Shown in pieces: positions 16,918-27,611 of a DNA stretch of 64,000 nucleotides; the stretch's first letter is position 1; each line of letters starts with the position of its first letter. A model generated the notes under the pieces. It was not told the DNA's origin. It was given only the letters and a program-made list of their open reading frames with translations, and did no database searches. Made by a program: the position numbers and the translations under genes. The DNA is from Mycobacterium sp. Z3061. GTDB lineage: Bacteria; Actinomycetota; Actinomycetes; Mycobacteriales; Mycobacteriaceae. The stretch lies in assembly GCF_031583025.1 (NCBI RefSeq), contig NZ_CP134062.1:1984001-2048000 (forward strand), in the 5' to 3' direction.

Positions 16918-17067
16918 GCTGCCTCCTTTTCCGAGTTCCGATTAGGTTTTACTCCGGAGTCGCATTAGTCTTGCGCGCGGTCCGTCATCCGACTCAGGAA
17001 CACACCTATGCCTCTTCAGCCCACTCTGCGCCGCCCACATTCCACGCGCAGAGGTCGTACACAGCGT

Positions 17068-17274
17068 ATGAACTGCGTGACGGTTGGCCAGTGCTTCGAC
17101 ATCGACATCAGCCGTGACGCCGACGGATGGTTGATCCGGATACCCGAGGTGGACGGGATCGCCCGCGCCGCTCGCCGGTCGGCGGTCGAGCTCGCGGCGC
17201 GCCAGTGCATCGCACGCAAAACCGGCATCCCCATCGGTTACGTCGCCGTCTGGGTCGCCAACGAGAGCCGTTAG
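17068..17274 (+). CDS. HicB-like small protein without a HicA partner
   Basis: 68 aa from ATG 17068 (MNCVTVGQCFDIDIS). The pattern FDIDISRDADGWLIRIPEVDG then an Ala-rich helix resembles the partial RNase-H fold of HicB antitoxins. The C-terminal DNA-binding extension of full HicB is missing and no HicA-sized gene is adjacent, so it may be an orphan relative rather than an antitoxin. A longer in-frame ATG at 17008 adds an Arg-rich leader with no clear SD. Confidence 0.5.
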   Translation: MNCVTVGQCFDIDISRDADGWLIRIPEVDGIARAARRSAVELAARQCIARKTGIPIGYVAVWVANESR

Positions 17275-17294
17275 CCGGTCGCCGTTTCTGCCCG

Positions 17295-18731
17295 TCAGTG
17301 CGAGAAGACGGTCAGATCCCCGGGCTCGTTGTCGAGCACCTCGCGGTTGAAGATCATCATGTACCCGAAGTACAGGGCGCCCGTGCCCAGCAGGCCGGCC
17401 ACGATGATCATCGGTACGACCGCGGAGGCGGGGGAGAGCAGGATGATCAGCGCGCAGACCGACCAGATCAGCGCCGCCACCGCGATCGGCAGCTCGAACC
17501 GCCCGATATCGAAAGCACCTTCCTGACGATCCAGTCGTTTGCGCACCACCAGGTACAGCACGACGATCATGCCGTAGGTCAGCGCCGGGAACACCGTCCC
17601 CGAGGTGATGAGCTCCAATAGCGCGTCGCCCGGCAGCGCGGCCAGCACCGCCACTCCGATGACCACAGGCACGACGGTCGCCGGAATCGGGGTCTGGGTC
17701 CGGGAATTCACGCGCCGCATCAGCCGGTGGGCGGGGAAACGGTCGTCACGCGACATCGCGAAAATCATCCGTGAGCAACTGGTCAGCGTGACCATTCCGC
17801 CGCCGAAGAAGGCAATCGCAATGGCGACCAGGAAGATTCGCTCGGTCACCGTGCCGAGTTGATCGTGCATGATCATCGCCACCGGTGAACCGGCGGCCGA
17901 GACATGCGGGATGTCGTCGATGGCGACCGTCAACGCAATCAGGAACAGCAGGCCCAGCACGCTGGCTGCGGCCACCGATCCCACGATGGCACGCGGAACG
18001 CTGCGGAACGGGTCCTTGGCCTCCTCGGCCATATTGGCCGCGGAATCAAAGCCAACCAGCGTTCCCAGGCCCACGATCATGACGGCCATCAAGCCGCCGC
18101 CGAAGGCGAAGTAGTTCGGCGCCCCCTCGGTGATACCGCGGGACGTGAGGTTGCCGACCGAGCCGTTTCCCGTCACCGACACGACAACGACGAGCGCGAT
18201 GGCCAGCACCACCACGATGGACAACTCGATAGCCACCGCCGCCGAATTGATCAGCGCCACAATCCTTGTCGAAGCAATCGCGAGTACAGCCTGGATCACC
18301 ATCACCGTCACGGTGATCAGGCGCGCGGTGTCTTCATCGGGCGCGATGTTGAACAACGGCATCAGGCATGTGCTCGACATCGCGCTGTCAATCGCCATCA
18401 GCCCGGTGATCAGGTAGCAGAAGGTCAGCCACCCGAAGAACCAGCCGATCTTCGGGTTGGCCAGGCGCGATCCCCATTGATAGGACGAGCCGCTGAGCGG
18501 GATGCGGGCGGCGAACTGTGCGATCACCAACGCGATCAGCAGCTGCCCCACCGCGGCGACGATCCACGTCCAGATCCCCACCGGGCCGGAGTTGCGCAAC
18601 AGGTCGTCGTAGGTTCCGAAGATGCCCACCGCCACCGAGATGAAGGCGAACGAGACGGCGAACACCTGGAAGGAACCCAGGGTGCGTTTCAGTTCGGGCT
18701 CGTAACCGTATTCCTCGCTGAACTCAGTCAT
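17295..18731 (-). CDS. APC-superfamily amino acid permease
   Basis: 478 aa with about 12 hydrophobic segments. The first helix region FQVFAVSFAFISVAVGIF and IPLSGSSYQWGSRLANPKIGW fit the APC/ACT group (amino acid or GABA permeases); GFDSAANMAEEAKDPFRSVPRAI is the conserved TM6/loop signature. Imports or exchanges amino acids or amines by cation coupling. Same strand as glgP, whose stop is 18 bp away, but the order makes glgP downstream of this gene only if transcription is reversed; here glgP is upstream and may read through. Confidence 0.9.
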   Translation of the reverse strand: MTEFSEEYGYEPELKRTLGSFQVFAVSFAFISVAVGIFGTYDDLLRNSGPVGIWTWIVAAVGQLLIALVIAQFAARIPLSGSSYQWGSRLANPKIGWFFGWLTFCYLITGLMAIDSAMSSTCLMPLFNIAPDEDTARLITVTVMVIQAVLAIASTRIVALINSAAVAIELSIVVVLAIALVVVVSVTGNGSVGNLTSRGITEGAPNYFAFGGGLMAVMIVGLGTLVGFDSAANMAEEAKDPFRSVPRAIVGSVAAASVLGLLFLIALTVAIDDIPHVSAAGSPVAMIMHDQLGTVTERIFLVAIAIAFFGGGMVTLTSCSRMIFAMSRDDRFPAHRLMRRVNSRTQTPIPATVVPVVIGVAVLAALPGDALLELITSGTVFPALTYGMIVVLYLVVRKRLDRQEGAFDIGRFELPIAVAALIWSVCALIILLSPASAVVPMIIVAGLLGTGALYFGYMMIFNREVLDNEPGDLTVFSH

Positions 18732-18749
18732 CGAGCCCCCGTATCATCC

Positions 18750-21272
<2,523 letters not shown>

Positions 21273-21392
21273 GGTGGGTCCTATCCCTGGAAATCTCGCC
21301 GGCGCACGGGGGAAACAGGCAAAGAGGCCTGCAGCGATGTTTGCACACCCGGCACGGGAATGCCGTCCGAACACATGAACAGCTGGCTATGT

Positions 21393-21409
21393 ACTCGTTA
21401 TGCACTAGT
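21393..21409. promoter_or_regulatory. Imperfect palindrome before tetR (21421)
   Basis: ACTCGTTATGCACTAGT: ACTnGT and ACnAGT arms around a 5-bp core, ending 11 bp before the TetR start. Could be the autoregulatory operator; the arms are short, so it is tentative. Confidence 0.35.
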
Positions 21410-21420
21410 CTCACGCTACG

Positions 21421-22062
21421 ATGAAACAGATGGCCAAGAAGGCGGTGACTCCCGGGCCGCGCGACGAGCGCGGGGTGCTGCAGGCGCGAATCCTCAACTC
21501 CGCCAGGCAGGAATTCGCCACGCACGGCTGGGCAGGAACGACGATCCGGGCCGTCGCCCGCACCGCCGACGTAGACCCGGCGCTGGTGTATCACTACTTC
21601 GGCTCCAAGGAGCGCCTGCTGGACGCGGCGACGGACCCGCCGGCCAAGTGGCTGGAAACCGTCGCGCAGACATGGGCCACGCCCCGCGACGAGTTGGGCA
21701 CCCGCCTGGTCCGCACCGTGCTCGGCGCCTGGGCAGACGACGAGATCGGTCCGGTCCTGCGCGCCGTGGTGCTTACGGCCGCGCACGACGAGCGCACCCG
21801 GGAAAAGCTGCGCGCGGTGGTCGAGCGCAGCCTCATCGGCGGTTCGACGCTGGGTACCGACGAGACGGATCGGCTGCGGCGCAGCGGGTTGATCGCCAGT
21901 CAGCTGATCGGCTTCGCCCTGATCCGCTTCATCTGGAAAATCGAACCGGTGGCTTCGATGTCCGAAGAGGACGTGGTAGCCGCCGTCGCGCCCAACATTC
22001 AGCGGTACATCGACGGAGACGTCGTCGCCAGGCCGTCCAGCACCGGCGGCAGCGGTTCCTGA
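21421..22062 (+). CDS. TetR-family regulator
   Basis: 213 aa. HTH at residues 20-66 (LQARILNSARQEFATHGW, IRAVARTADVDPALVYHYFGSKERLL) is canonical. The C-terminal domain resembles the group with a TetR_C_17-like helix bundle (RLVRTVLGAWADDEIGPVLRAVV). Divergent from glgP by 148 bp. Its last 64 bp overlap the 3' end of the helicase gene on the other strand, so its target could be glgP or itself; no link with the helicase promoter is visible. Confidence 0.9.
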   Translation: MKQMAKKAVTPGPRDERGVLQARILNSARQEFATHGWAGTTIRAVARTADVDPALVYHYFGSKERLLDAATDPPAKWLETVAQTWATPRDELGTRLVRTVLGAWADDEIGPVLRAVVLTAAHDERTREKLRAVVERSLIGGSTLGTDETDRLRRSGLIASQLIGFALIRFIWKIEPVASMSEEDVVAAVAPNIQRYIDGDVVARPSSTGGSGS

Positions 22063-24275
22063 TGGACAACGCCGAGGCGCTGAGTCGCGCGGGTGAGGGC
22101 GACGTAGAGTTCGGCGGCGCCGCGAGGGCCGTCGGCCAGGATCCGCTGCGGATCCACCACCAGAACGGCGTCGAACTCCAGCCCCTTGGTCGCTGACGGC
22201 AGCACCGCGCCGGGGACACCGGGTGGCCCGATCACCACGCTGGTGCCCTCGCGGGATCCCTCGTCACGCACGAAATCGTCGATGGCAGAAACTAATTGGC
22301 TTGCATCTACCCGTCGTGACCACGGCGGGGCGCCGCACGCGCGGACCGACTCGGGCGCCACGACGTCGGGTGCGAACTCGGCGAGCAACGCCGCGGCGAC
22401 GGCCATGATCTCCGCCGGCGTGCGGTAGTTCACCGTCAGCGACCGGTAAACCCAGCGGCCGGGCACATAGGGCCGCAGCATCGCATCCCAGGACGTCGCA
22501 CCGGCCGCGGACCGTCGCTGCGCGAGATCGCCCACTACGGTGAAGGATCTGGCCGGGCAGCGACGCATCAAGACCCGCCAGTCCATTTCGGACAGTTCCT
22601 GCGCTTCGTCGACCACCACGTGCCGATATGTCCAATTCCGGTCCACCGCAGCGCGTTCCGAGAGTTCACGCAGATCGCGTTCGACGAATCGGTCGGCGAG
22701 GTCCTCGCCGTAGAGCAGGTCCTGGGCGAGCAACTGGTCTTCGTCGTCCATCAGGTCTTCGCGGCTGACCATCAGGTCCAGGACGCCCGCCGCATAGGCT
22801 GCCTCTTCGGCTTGTTCCTGTGCGGCAGTCTTTCTGGCGAGTTCCTCGGCTTCTTTGTTGACGCCCAACAGATCCACCAGCTCGTCCAGCAGGGGCACAT
22901 CGGATACCGTCCACGCGTCACCGCTCTCGCGCCACAGCGCGGAATCGGCACCCGCCGCGCGCAGCCTCTCGGGCGACTCGTACAGCGCGGACAGCAGCGC
23001 GTCCGGGGTCAGGATCGGCCAGAGCTCATCGAGCGCGGCGGCGAACGCGGCGTTGTCCGCGAGTTCTTCGATCAGCTCCTCGCGAAGCTTCTCCCACGCG
23101 TTGCGGTCCGACCGGGTCAGCCAGCCGCGGCCGATCTTGCCGATCGCCCGCTCGGTCAAGACCCACGTGACGATGTCGGTGAACGCGGCGCGGGCCGCGT
23201 TGTGCGGCAGCCCGGTGGCGCGCGCCTCCTCCCTGGCCCACTGCGCCGTCTCGGCGTCGATGCGCAGGGTGACATCGGACAGCTTGATGAGCAGCGGATC
23301 CTCCGGCAGCCGTTGGTAGTCGGCGATCGCGGCGGCGAGCACATCGAGGATCTGCAGTGAACCCTTGAGGCGCGCGGCGGTTGGCTCATCCTCGGCCGTA
23401 ATGTGCAGACCGGGAACCAGATCGCCGACCGTCATGAACACCACGGTGGATTCGCCGAGTGAGGGCAGGACGCGGCTGATGTGGTCCAGGAATGCCGGAT
23501 TGGGACCGATGACGAGCACGCCGTGGCGTTCCATCCGCTCGCGCTGGGTGTAGAGCAGATAGGCGACGCGGTGCAGCGCAACCACCGTCTTGCCGGTGCC
23601 GGGACCGCCCTCGATCACCAGCACCCCGGAGTGGTCCAGACGGATGATGGCGTCCTGCTCGGCCTGGATGGTTGCCACGATGTCGCGCATCCCATCACCG
23701 CGGGGGGCGTTGATCGCGGCGAGCAGGGCGGCGTCGCTTGAGCTTTCGCGCTTGTCTCCGTCGTCCGCGCGGCCGAGCACCTCGTCGGTGAAGTCGACGA
23801 CGCGACGCCCGCGGGTGTGGAACTGGCGGCGCCGCCGGATGTCCTCGGGGTTGGCTGCCGTCGCGGTGTAGAACGGACGCGCCGCCGGCGCGCGCCAATC
23901 GATCAGCACCGGTTCGTACTCGTTATCCTCATCGAGCAGGCCGATGCGCCCGATATAGGACCGGTTGCCCGAAATACCATCCAGCCGACCGAAACACAGC
24001 CCGTCGTCGGCGACGTCGAGGCGCTTCATCCGCCGCGCCAGCGCCCGCACTTCGACATCGCGATCCATCGGCGTTTCGCCGTCGCCCCGCAAGGCGGCGC
24101 TGTACCTCGATTTCGCCTGCGCCCGTTCGGCGTCGAGCCGGGCATAAAGGCCGGTGACGTAGTCCTGTTCGAACCGCAGTTCGTCATCGAAGCTGGTAGC
24201 TGACTCCCGCAATTCACCCCCCAATCCATGGACCCCGACCCACGCGGCGGCGTCCGGCCAGCAATTGTGCGGCAT
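21999..24275 (-). CDS. HelD/HelR-type RNA polymerase-associated helicase-like protein
   Basis: 758 aa from ATG 24275, with AAGG 8 bases upstream; homology begins nearer DDELRFEQDYVTGLYARLD, so a TTG at 24212 is an alternative. UvrD-superfamily 1A domain split by an insertion: Walker A EGGPGTGKTVVALHR, motif II VVDEAQELSEMDWR, motif III VGDLAQRRSAAGATSWD, late motif ALTRATQRLGVV. The N-terminal coiled coil (AERAQAKSRYSAAL) matches the secondary-channel arm of HelD. Such proteins bind RNA polymerase and recycle it; the HelR branch displaces rifamycin. A 19-bp element in the leader matches the rifamycin-associated element, so I favour HelR. Confidence 0.85.
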   Translation of the reverse strand: MPHNCWPDAAAWVGVHGLGGELRESATSFDDELRFEQDYVTGLYARLDAERAQAKSRYSAALRGDGETPMDRDVEVRALARRMKRLDVADDGLCFGRLDGISGNRSYIGRIGLLDEDNEYEPVLIDWRAPAARPFYTATAANPEDIRRRRQFHTRGRRVVDFTDEVLGRADDGDKRESSSDAALLAAINAPRGDGMRDIVATIQAEQDAIIRLDHSGVLVIEGGPGTGKTVVALHRVAYLLYTQRERMERHGVLVIGPNPAFLDHISRVLPSLGESTVVFMTVGDLVPGLHITAEDEPTAARLKGSLQILDVLAAAIADYQRLPEDPLLIKLSDVTLRIDAETAQWAREEARATGLPHNAARAAFTDIVTWVLTERAIGKIGRGWLTRSDRNAWEKLREELIEELADNAAFAAALDELWPILTPDALLSALYESPERLRAAGADSALWRESGDAWTVSDVPLLDELVDLLGVNKEAEELARKTAAQEQAEEAAYAAGVLDLMVSREDLMDDEDQLLAQDLLYGEDLADRFVERDLRELSERAAVDRNWTYRHVVVDEAQELSEMDWRVLMRRCPARSFTVVGDLAQRRSAAGATSWDAMLRPYVPGRWVYRSLTVNYRTPAEIMAVAAALLAEFAPDVVAPESVRACGAPPWSRRVDASQLVSAIDDFVRDEGSREGTSVVIGPPGVPGAVLPSATKGLEFDAVLVVDPQRILADGPRGAAELYVALTRATQRLGVVHQEPLPPVLDGLATTSPSMYR

Positions 24276-24280
24276 GAACC

Positions 24281-24299
24281 GGGCCTTGCCGCAAGCCCC
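24281..24299 (-). promoter_or_regulatory. Rifamycin-associated element (RAE) in the helicase leader
   Basis: Read on the minus strand the sequence is GGGGCTTGCGGCAAGGCCC, an inverted repeat of CTTGC/GCAAG with G/C flanks. It is identical to the RAE as I remember it from actinobacterial rifamycin-resistance genes. It begins about where transcription should start from the TATAAC box at 24307-24312 and ends 5 bp before ATG 24275. Confidence 0.75.
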
Positions 24300-24306
24300 G
24301 GGGGCC

Positions 24307-24312
24307 GTTATA
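24307..24312 (-). promoter_or_regulatory. Putative -10 box of the helicase gene
   Basis: TATAAC on the minus strand, 7 bp upstream of the RAE. No clear -35 hexamer at 16-18 bp spacing. Confidence 0.5.
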
Positions 24313-24366
24313 AGGTGAAAAGGGCTTGAAAAGGCTTTGCGCGCAACCTCGTCTTCTGGAGTCCCC

Positions 24367-24777
24367 ATGACCGGACCGCCGCCCGACAACCCGTACGGTG
24401 GCTATCAGCCAGCCGGGGAATATCCGCCGTATCAGGGCGGCGGGTACCAGCCGCCACCACCGCAAGGACCTTACGGCGGCTACCCACCGCCTTCGCCGCA
24501 GCCTTATGGCGGGTTCTCGCCGCAGGGGCCCTATGGGCAGCCGATGAAGCCCAACAATTACCTGGTGTGGTCCATCATCACCATCTTCCTGTGCATGATC
24601 CCGGGCATCGTGGCCACGGTGTATTCCAGCAAGGTCGACGGGCTGTGGGCACAGGGGCGATGGGCGGAGGCGAGCAGGTCCGCGAACACGGCCAAGACGT
24701 GGGCCATCGTGGGAACGGTCCTCGGTGGGCTGCTCTGGTTGTCCTACCTGGGCAGGCTGGGCTCTCACGTCTCGTAG
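24367..24777 (+). CDS. CD225/dispanin-family two-helix membrane protein
   Basis: 136 aa from ATG 24367 with GGAG upstream. Residues 1-58 are a Pro/Gly/Tyr-rich cytoplasmic tail with PYGGY repeats. Helix 1 (YLVWSIITIFLCMIPGIVAT) and helix 2 (WAIVGTVLGGLLWLSYL) flank the conserved AxAxxSxxAK-type loop (GRWAEASRSANTAKTW). Bacterial CD225 proteins relate to IFITM/dispanins and are thought to affect membrane properties. Divergent from the helicase gene by 91 bp; tail-to-tail overlap of 13 bp with the TetR gene. Confidence 0.85.
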   Translation: MTGPPPDNPYGGYQPAGEYPPYQGGGYQPPPPQGPYGGYPPPSPQPYGGFSPQGPYGQPMKPNNYLVWSIITIFLCMIPGIVATVYSSKVDGLWAQGRWAEASRSANTAKTWAIVGTVLGGLLWLSYLGRLGSHVS

Positions 24778-25331
24778 TCAGTCGCCGCCAGCCGGGCGAT
24801 GGCGTCGGCCAGCGCGTCGGTGCTCAGCGGGGTGCCGGTAGCCAGCGGATGCAGCATGGCGCCGTCGAGAAACACCGCGATGGCGTCCGCGGCCCGCCGT
24901 CCGACCCGCGGCTCCAGCAGTGCGACGACGCCCTCGTTCCACACCCGGGCCAGGGGCCGCAATTCGTCCCGGTAACTCGCCGCCAGATACAACTCGTTGA
25001 GCGTCCGGTACCGGTCGTGGTCGGCCAGGTAGTCGGCGGTGAGCCGGGCCAGCACGGCCGGCAGGTCGGAGTCCGCGTCCAGTTCCTGCCGCCACTGCTC
25101 CAGGTGCTCGGCCGAGGTGGTGGCGGCATGCGCCAGGGCTGCTTCCCGCAGCTCGCCCAGGTCGCTGAAATAGTAGGTCGTCGACCCCACCGGGACGTCC
25201 GCCTCGGCTGCCACCAGGCGGTGTGTCAGCTGGCCGAGTCCGCGGCGGGCGATCACCCTGGTAGCCGCTTCGACGATCGCCTGACGGCGGCCGGCCGGGT
25301 CGCGCGGCCGGCGTTCGGGCGCGGAGCTCAA
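24765..25331 (-). CDS. TetR-family regulator of the SMR pump (Rv3066-like)
   Basis: 188 aa if it starts at the TTG that overlaps the stop of the pump gene (TTG 25331, stop 25330-25328). HTH in about residues 15-60 (RRQAIVEAATRVIARRG, LVAAEADVPVGSTTYYFSDLGEL). M. tuberculosis has the same pair, mmr (Rv3065) with Rv3066, and the latter represses the pump in response to cationic drugs. The TGTACA-rich operator before the pump gene is its likely site. Confidence 0.85.
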   Translation of the reverse strand: MSSAPERRPRDPAGRRQAIVEAATRVIARRGLGQLTHRLVAAEADVPVGSTTYYFSDLGELREAALAHAATTSAEHLEQWRQELDADSDLPAVLARLTADYLADHDRYRTLNELYLAASYRDELRPLARVWNEGVVALLEPRVGRRAADAIAVFLDGAMLHPLATGTPLSTDALADAIARLAATDYET

Positions 25332-25651
25332 TGCGCACCGCCGAGGTTGAGCGTGACGACCCCGCCGATGATCAGTCCGACACCGATCAGCTTTGCCGCC
25401 GACAGGGGTGAGCCGAGAAACGCCACGGCGATGAACACGATCACGGCCGTCCCGATCGCAGACCACAACGCGTAGGCGACATCGGTCTGCATCCCGCGCG
25501 AGATGGACAGCGCCAGCAGGGCAAATGACACCGCGTAACCGGCCAGGCAGATGACGGTCGGCCACAGCCGGGTGAAACCCTCGGTGCTCTTGAGCAGGCT
25601 CGTTGCCGCTACCTCCGCGAAGATGGCGACCAATAGGAATAGATATGCCAC
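25328..25651 (-). CDS. mmr: Small multidrug resistance pump (Mmr/EmrE type)
   Basis: 107 aa, four helices, with the SMR signature: membrane Glu in AIFAEVAATSLLKSTEGF (catalytic Glu13), WPTVICLAGYAVSFALL, YALWSAIGTAVIVFI and the GVGLIIGGVVTLNL helix. Exports quaternary cations and dyes using protons as a dual-topology dimer. Matches Rv3065 (Mmr). First gene of a two-gene operon; a GGGAG site lies 9 bp before ATG, right beside the 28-bp operator. Confidence 0.93.
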   Translation of the reverse strand: MAYLFLLVAIFAEVAATSLLKSTEGFTRLWPTVICLAGYAVSFALLALSISRGMQTDVAYALWSAIGTAVIVFIAVAFLGSPLSAAKLIGVGLIIGGVVTLNLGGAH

Positions 25652-25665
25652 GACACTCTCCCTTG

Positions 25666-25693
25666 TGTACAGATGTACATGTACAAATGTACA
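25666..25693. promoter_or_regulatory. Quadruple TGTACA operator of the mmr-tetR operon
   Basis: Four identical TGTACA hexamers with spacers of 2, 0 and 2 bases (GA and AA), giving a 28-bp nearly symmetric element that ends 14 bp before the mmr start codon. Each 14-bp half (TGTACA-NN-TGTACA) could bind one TetR dimer. Confidence 0.8.
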
Positions 25694-25726
25694 CTATCAT
25701 CGTGGCGGGTCACCGCCGCGCGGCAG

Positions 25727-26362
25727 TCAGTTTCCCCATCGACCGAGGGCGGCCATCTGTTCCAGGAGGGTGATTCCGCCGTCGCGACGTTCGCGCAACA
25801 CCTCGCCGGCCATCGTGTACGGGAGCGCTGCCTCGGGACTGCGTTGCGCCTGGGCGGCGATCGCGTCCATCAATGACTTCGCCATGGCCAGGCGTGGGTA
25901 GCGGGCATGGATGGCCGCGGCCGCCCGGTCGTCGATGAAGTCGGCGTTGCGGCCGAAATCGATCCCCACGCCGCCGTTGACCAGGTAGCAGATCGGCCCG
26001 CGGCGCTGGGCGATTCCGAACGAGCTGTGCAACGCAATCGCTTCCCATACCGCATCGATCACCGCACGCTCACAACCCTGCTCGGTCAGCAGGTTGGCTG
26101 CCAGGTCCGCGCCTTCGATCTCGAAGCGTTCCTTGCCGGCGGCGGCCGTACCGGCGCCGAGGTCATGCAGGACGCAGCCCAGGAACAGCGTCTCGCTGTC
26201 GAAATCCGGGCCGGGTTTCAAGCCTTCGTGTGCGGCGAGCAGCTCGCCGAATAGATAGCTGCGCACACTGTGGTTGAAGACGGACTCCGATTCGGTCGAT
26301 CGGGCTAATTCAATTGCGGCGCAGGCAACTTCAGAGTTCAGGAGTGATGGTACCGGTTGCAT
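25727..26362 (-). CDS. HD-domain metal-dependent phosphohydrolase-like protein
   Basis: 211 aa from MQPVPSLLNSE. The HD motif is LGCVLHDLG, with an upstream His in FNHSVRSYLFGELLA and a downstream IALHSSFGIA as further metal ligands. The layout (H...HD...H, EGADLAANLLTEQG) resembles cyanamide-hydratase-like HD proteins rather than nucleotide-signalling enzymes, but no substrate can be assigned. Divergent from the DoxX gene. Confidence 0.8.
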   Translation of the reverse strand: MQPVPSLLNSEVACAAIELARSTESESVFNHSVRSYLFGELLAAHEGLKPGPDFDSETLFLGCVLHDLGAGTAAAGKERFEIEGADLAANLLTEQGCERAVIDAVWEAIALHSSFGIAQRRGPICYLVNGGVGIDFGRNADFIDDRAAAAIHARYPRLAMAKSLMDAIAAQAQRSPEAALPYTMAGEVLRERRDGGITLLEQMAALGRWGN

Positions 26363-26464
26363 GAACACGACTGTACGAGCCGCGGCGGTGTCAGCGTGAG
26401 TGGCGCAGCAGACACCGATCCCACTATTTCGGCCATGTCGGGCCGCGACCGTAACGTGGGCGCT

Positions 26465-26890
26465 ATGACAAACGACCTCAACCACCGCGTGGCCGGCTTG
26501 TCGCCGGCAGTTCTGAGCCTGTTCCGGTTGGTCTACGGCTTCCTCTTCGCCGGCTACGGCTCGATGATTCTCTTCGGCTGGCCGGTCCCATCCGGGCAAC
26601 CCGTCGGGGTCGGCGACTGGCCGGGCTGGTATGCCGGCGTGATCGAACTGGTCACCGGGTTGCTGATCGCTGCGGGACTGTTCACCCGTATCGCTGCCTT
26701 CGTGGCCTCCGGCCAGATGGCGGTCGCGTACTTCTGGATGCATCAACCGCTGGCGCTCTGGCCGATCAGCAATCCACCCGACGGCAACGGGGGAACTCCG
26801 GCGATATTGTTCTGTTTCGGCTTCCTGCTGCTGGTTTTCACAGGGCCCGGTCGGTACGCGCTGGGCGGTAGTCGGTTGCGGCTCAGATGA
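26465..26890 (+). CDS. DoxX-family membrane protein
   Basis: 141 aa from ATG 26465; an in-frame ATG at 26435 would add ten residues. Four hydrophobic helices with the DoxX pattern: LSLFRLVYGFLFAGYGSMIL, WYAGVIELVTGLLIAAGLFTRIAA, MAVAYFWMHQP and a final helix before GPGRYALGG. DoxX proteins sit in the membrane in redox-stress contexts (for example with SodA and SseA in mycobacteria); those partners are not here. Overlaps the convergent 26883 gene by 8 bp. Confidence 0.85.
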   Translation: MTNDLNHRVAGLSPAVLSLFRLVYGFLFAGYGSMILFGWPVPSGQPVGVGDWPGWYAGVIELVTGLLIAAGLFTRIAAFVASGQMAVAYFWMHQPLALWPISNPPDGNGGTPAILFCFGFLLLVFTGPGRYALGGSRLRLR

Positions 26891-27611
26891 TTCCGTTGAC
26901 GCGTTCGCTGCAGTAGGTCCGTTTGGGCTGAGGAAACGTGACCGTGCGCGCCCCCGATGGGCAGGCCGATGTGTCGACGGTGTTGTCCAGCCGCGTGGTG
27001 ATCCGCACCACGGTGCCGCCGGCGCCGCAGCTCACCGCGCGTATCGTCTCCCCGTTGTGATCGGACGAATAGCAATGGCTGACAAGCAGATTGGGTATGA
27101 AGCAGCGCCGCAAACCGTCGTGCTCGACGGATAGGTAGGAGCTGCTGTCGAGCTTGCCGTCCGGACAGTTCCCCCTGGAGTCCACCTTTGCGGCGTATTC
27201 GAGCACCGCCTCGGGATTGCCGCAACTCTTGGACTTCCAGCGCTGCTTGTCCAGGATTTCGTTGGTGAAACAGTCGCCCACCGCCAGTCGGGTACTCCGG
27301 CCGGCCGCCAGGGCCACCGTGCCGACGACCCCGAGGGCGCTCACGGCGAGCAATACGACACCCGCGATGATCAGGCCTGCGCCCGACTTGGGGGGTGGCG
27401 GCGGCAACGGCGGGTAGCCGCCACCGGGGTAGCCCGGGAATGCGGGCGGGTACCCGCCCGGATAGCCGGGCAGGTAGCCCGGCGGGTAACCGATCTGCGC
27501 CAGATTGCGCCGCGCCGAACGCTTCCGCACGCCGATTATCAGCAGCGTCACTCCCATGGCGGTGCAGACGAGTGCGCCGAGGACCCCCGCCGCCAACACC
27601 GCTCCCTGCAT
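26883..27611 (-). CDS. Proline-rich membrane protein with extracytoplasmic Cys-containing domain
   Basis: 242 aa. The ATG overlaps the stop of the SDR gene (TGATG), implying translational coupling. One helix at 1-25, a Pro/Gly/Tyr-rich linker (YPPGYLPGYPGGYPP) and a second helix (AGLIIAGVVLLAVSALGVVG), then an outer domain with LAVGDCFTNEILDKQRWKSK and seven further cysteines. The GDCF start resembles the septum-formation/DUF4190-linked domain of actinobacterial LppM/septum proteins, but that is weak. Function unknown. Confidence 0.65.
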   Translation of the reverse strand: MQGAVLAAGVLGALVCTAMGVTLLIIGVRKRSARRNLAQIGYPPGYLPGYPGGYPPAFPGYPGGGYPPLPPPPPKSGAGLIIAGVVLLAVSALGVVGTVALAAGRSTRLAVGDCFTNEILDKQRWKSKSCGNPEAVLEYAAKVDSRGNCPDGKLDSSSYLSVEHDGLRRCFIPNLLVSHCYSSDHNGETIRAVSCGAGGTVVRITTRLDNTVDTSACPSGARTVTFPQPKRTYCSERVNGII

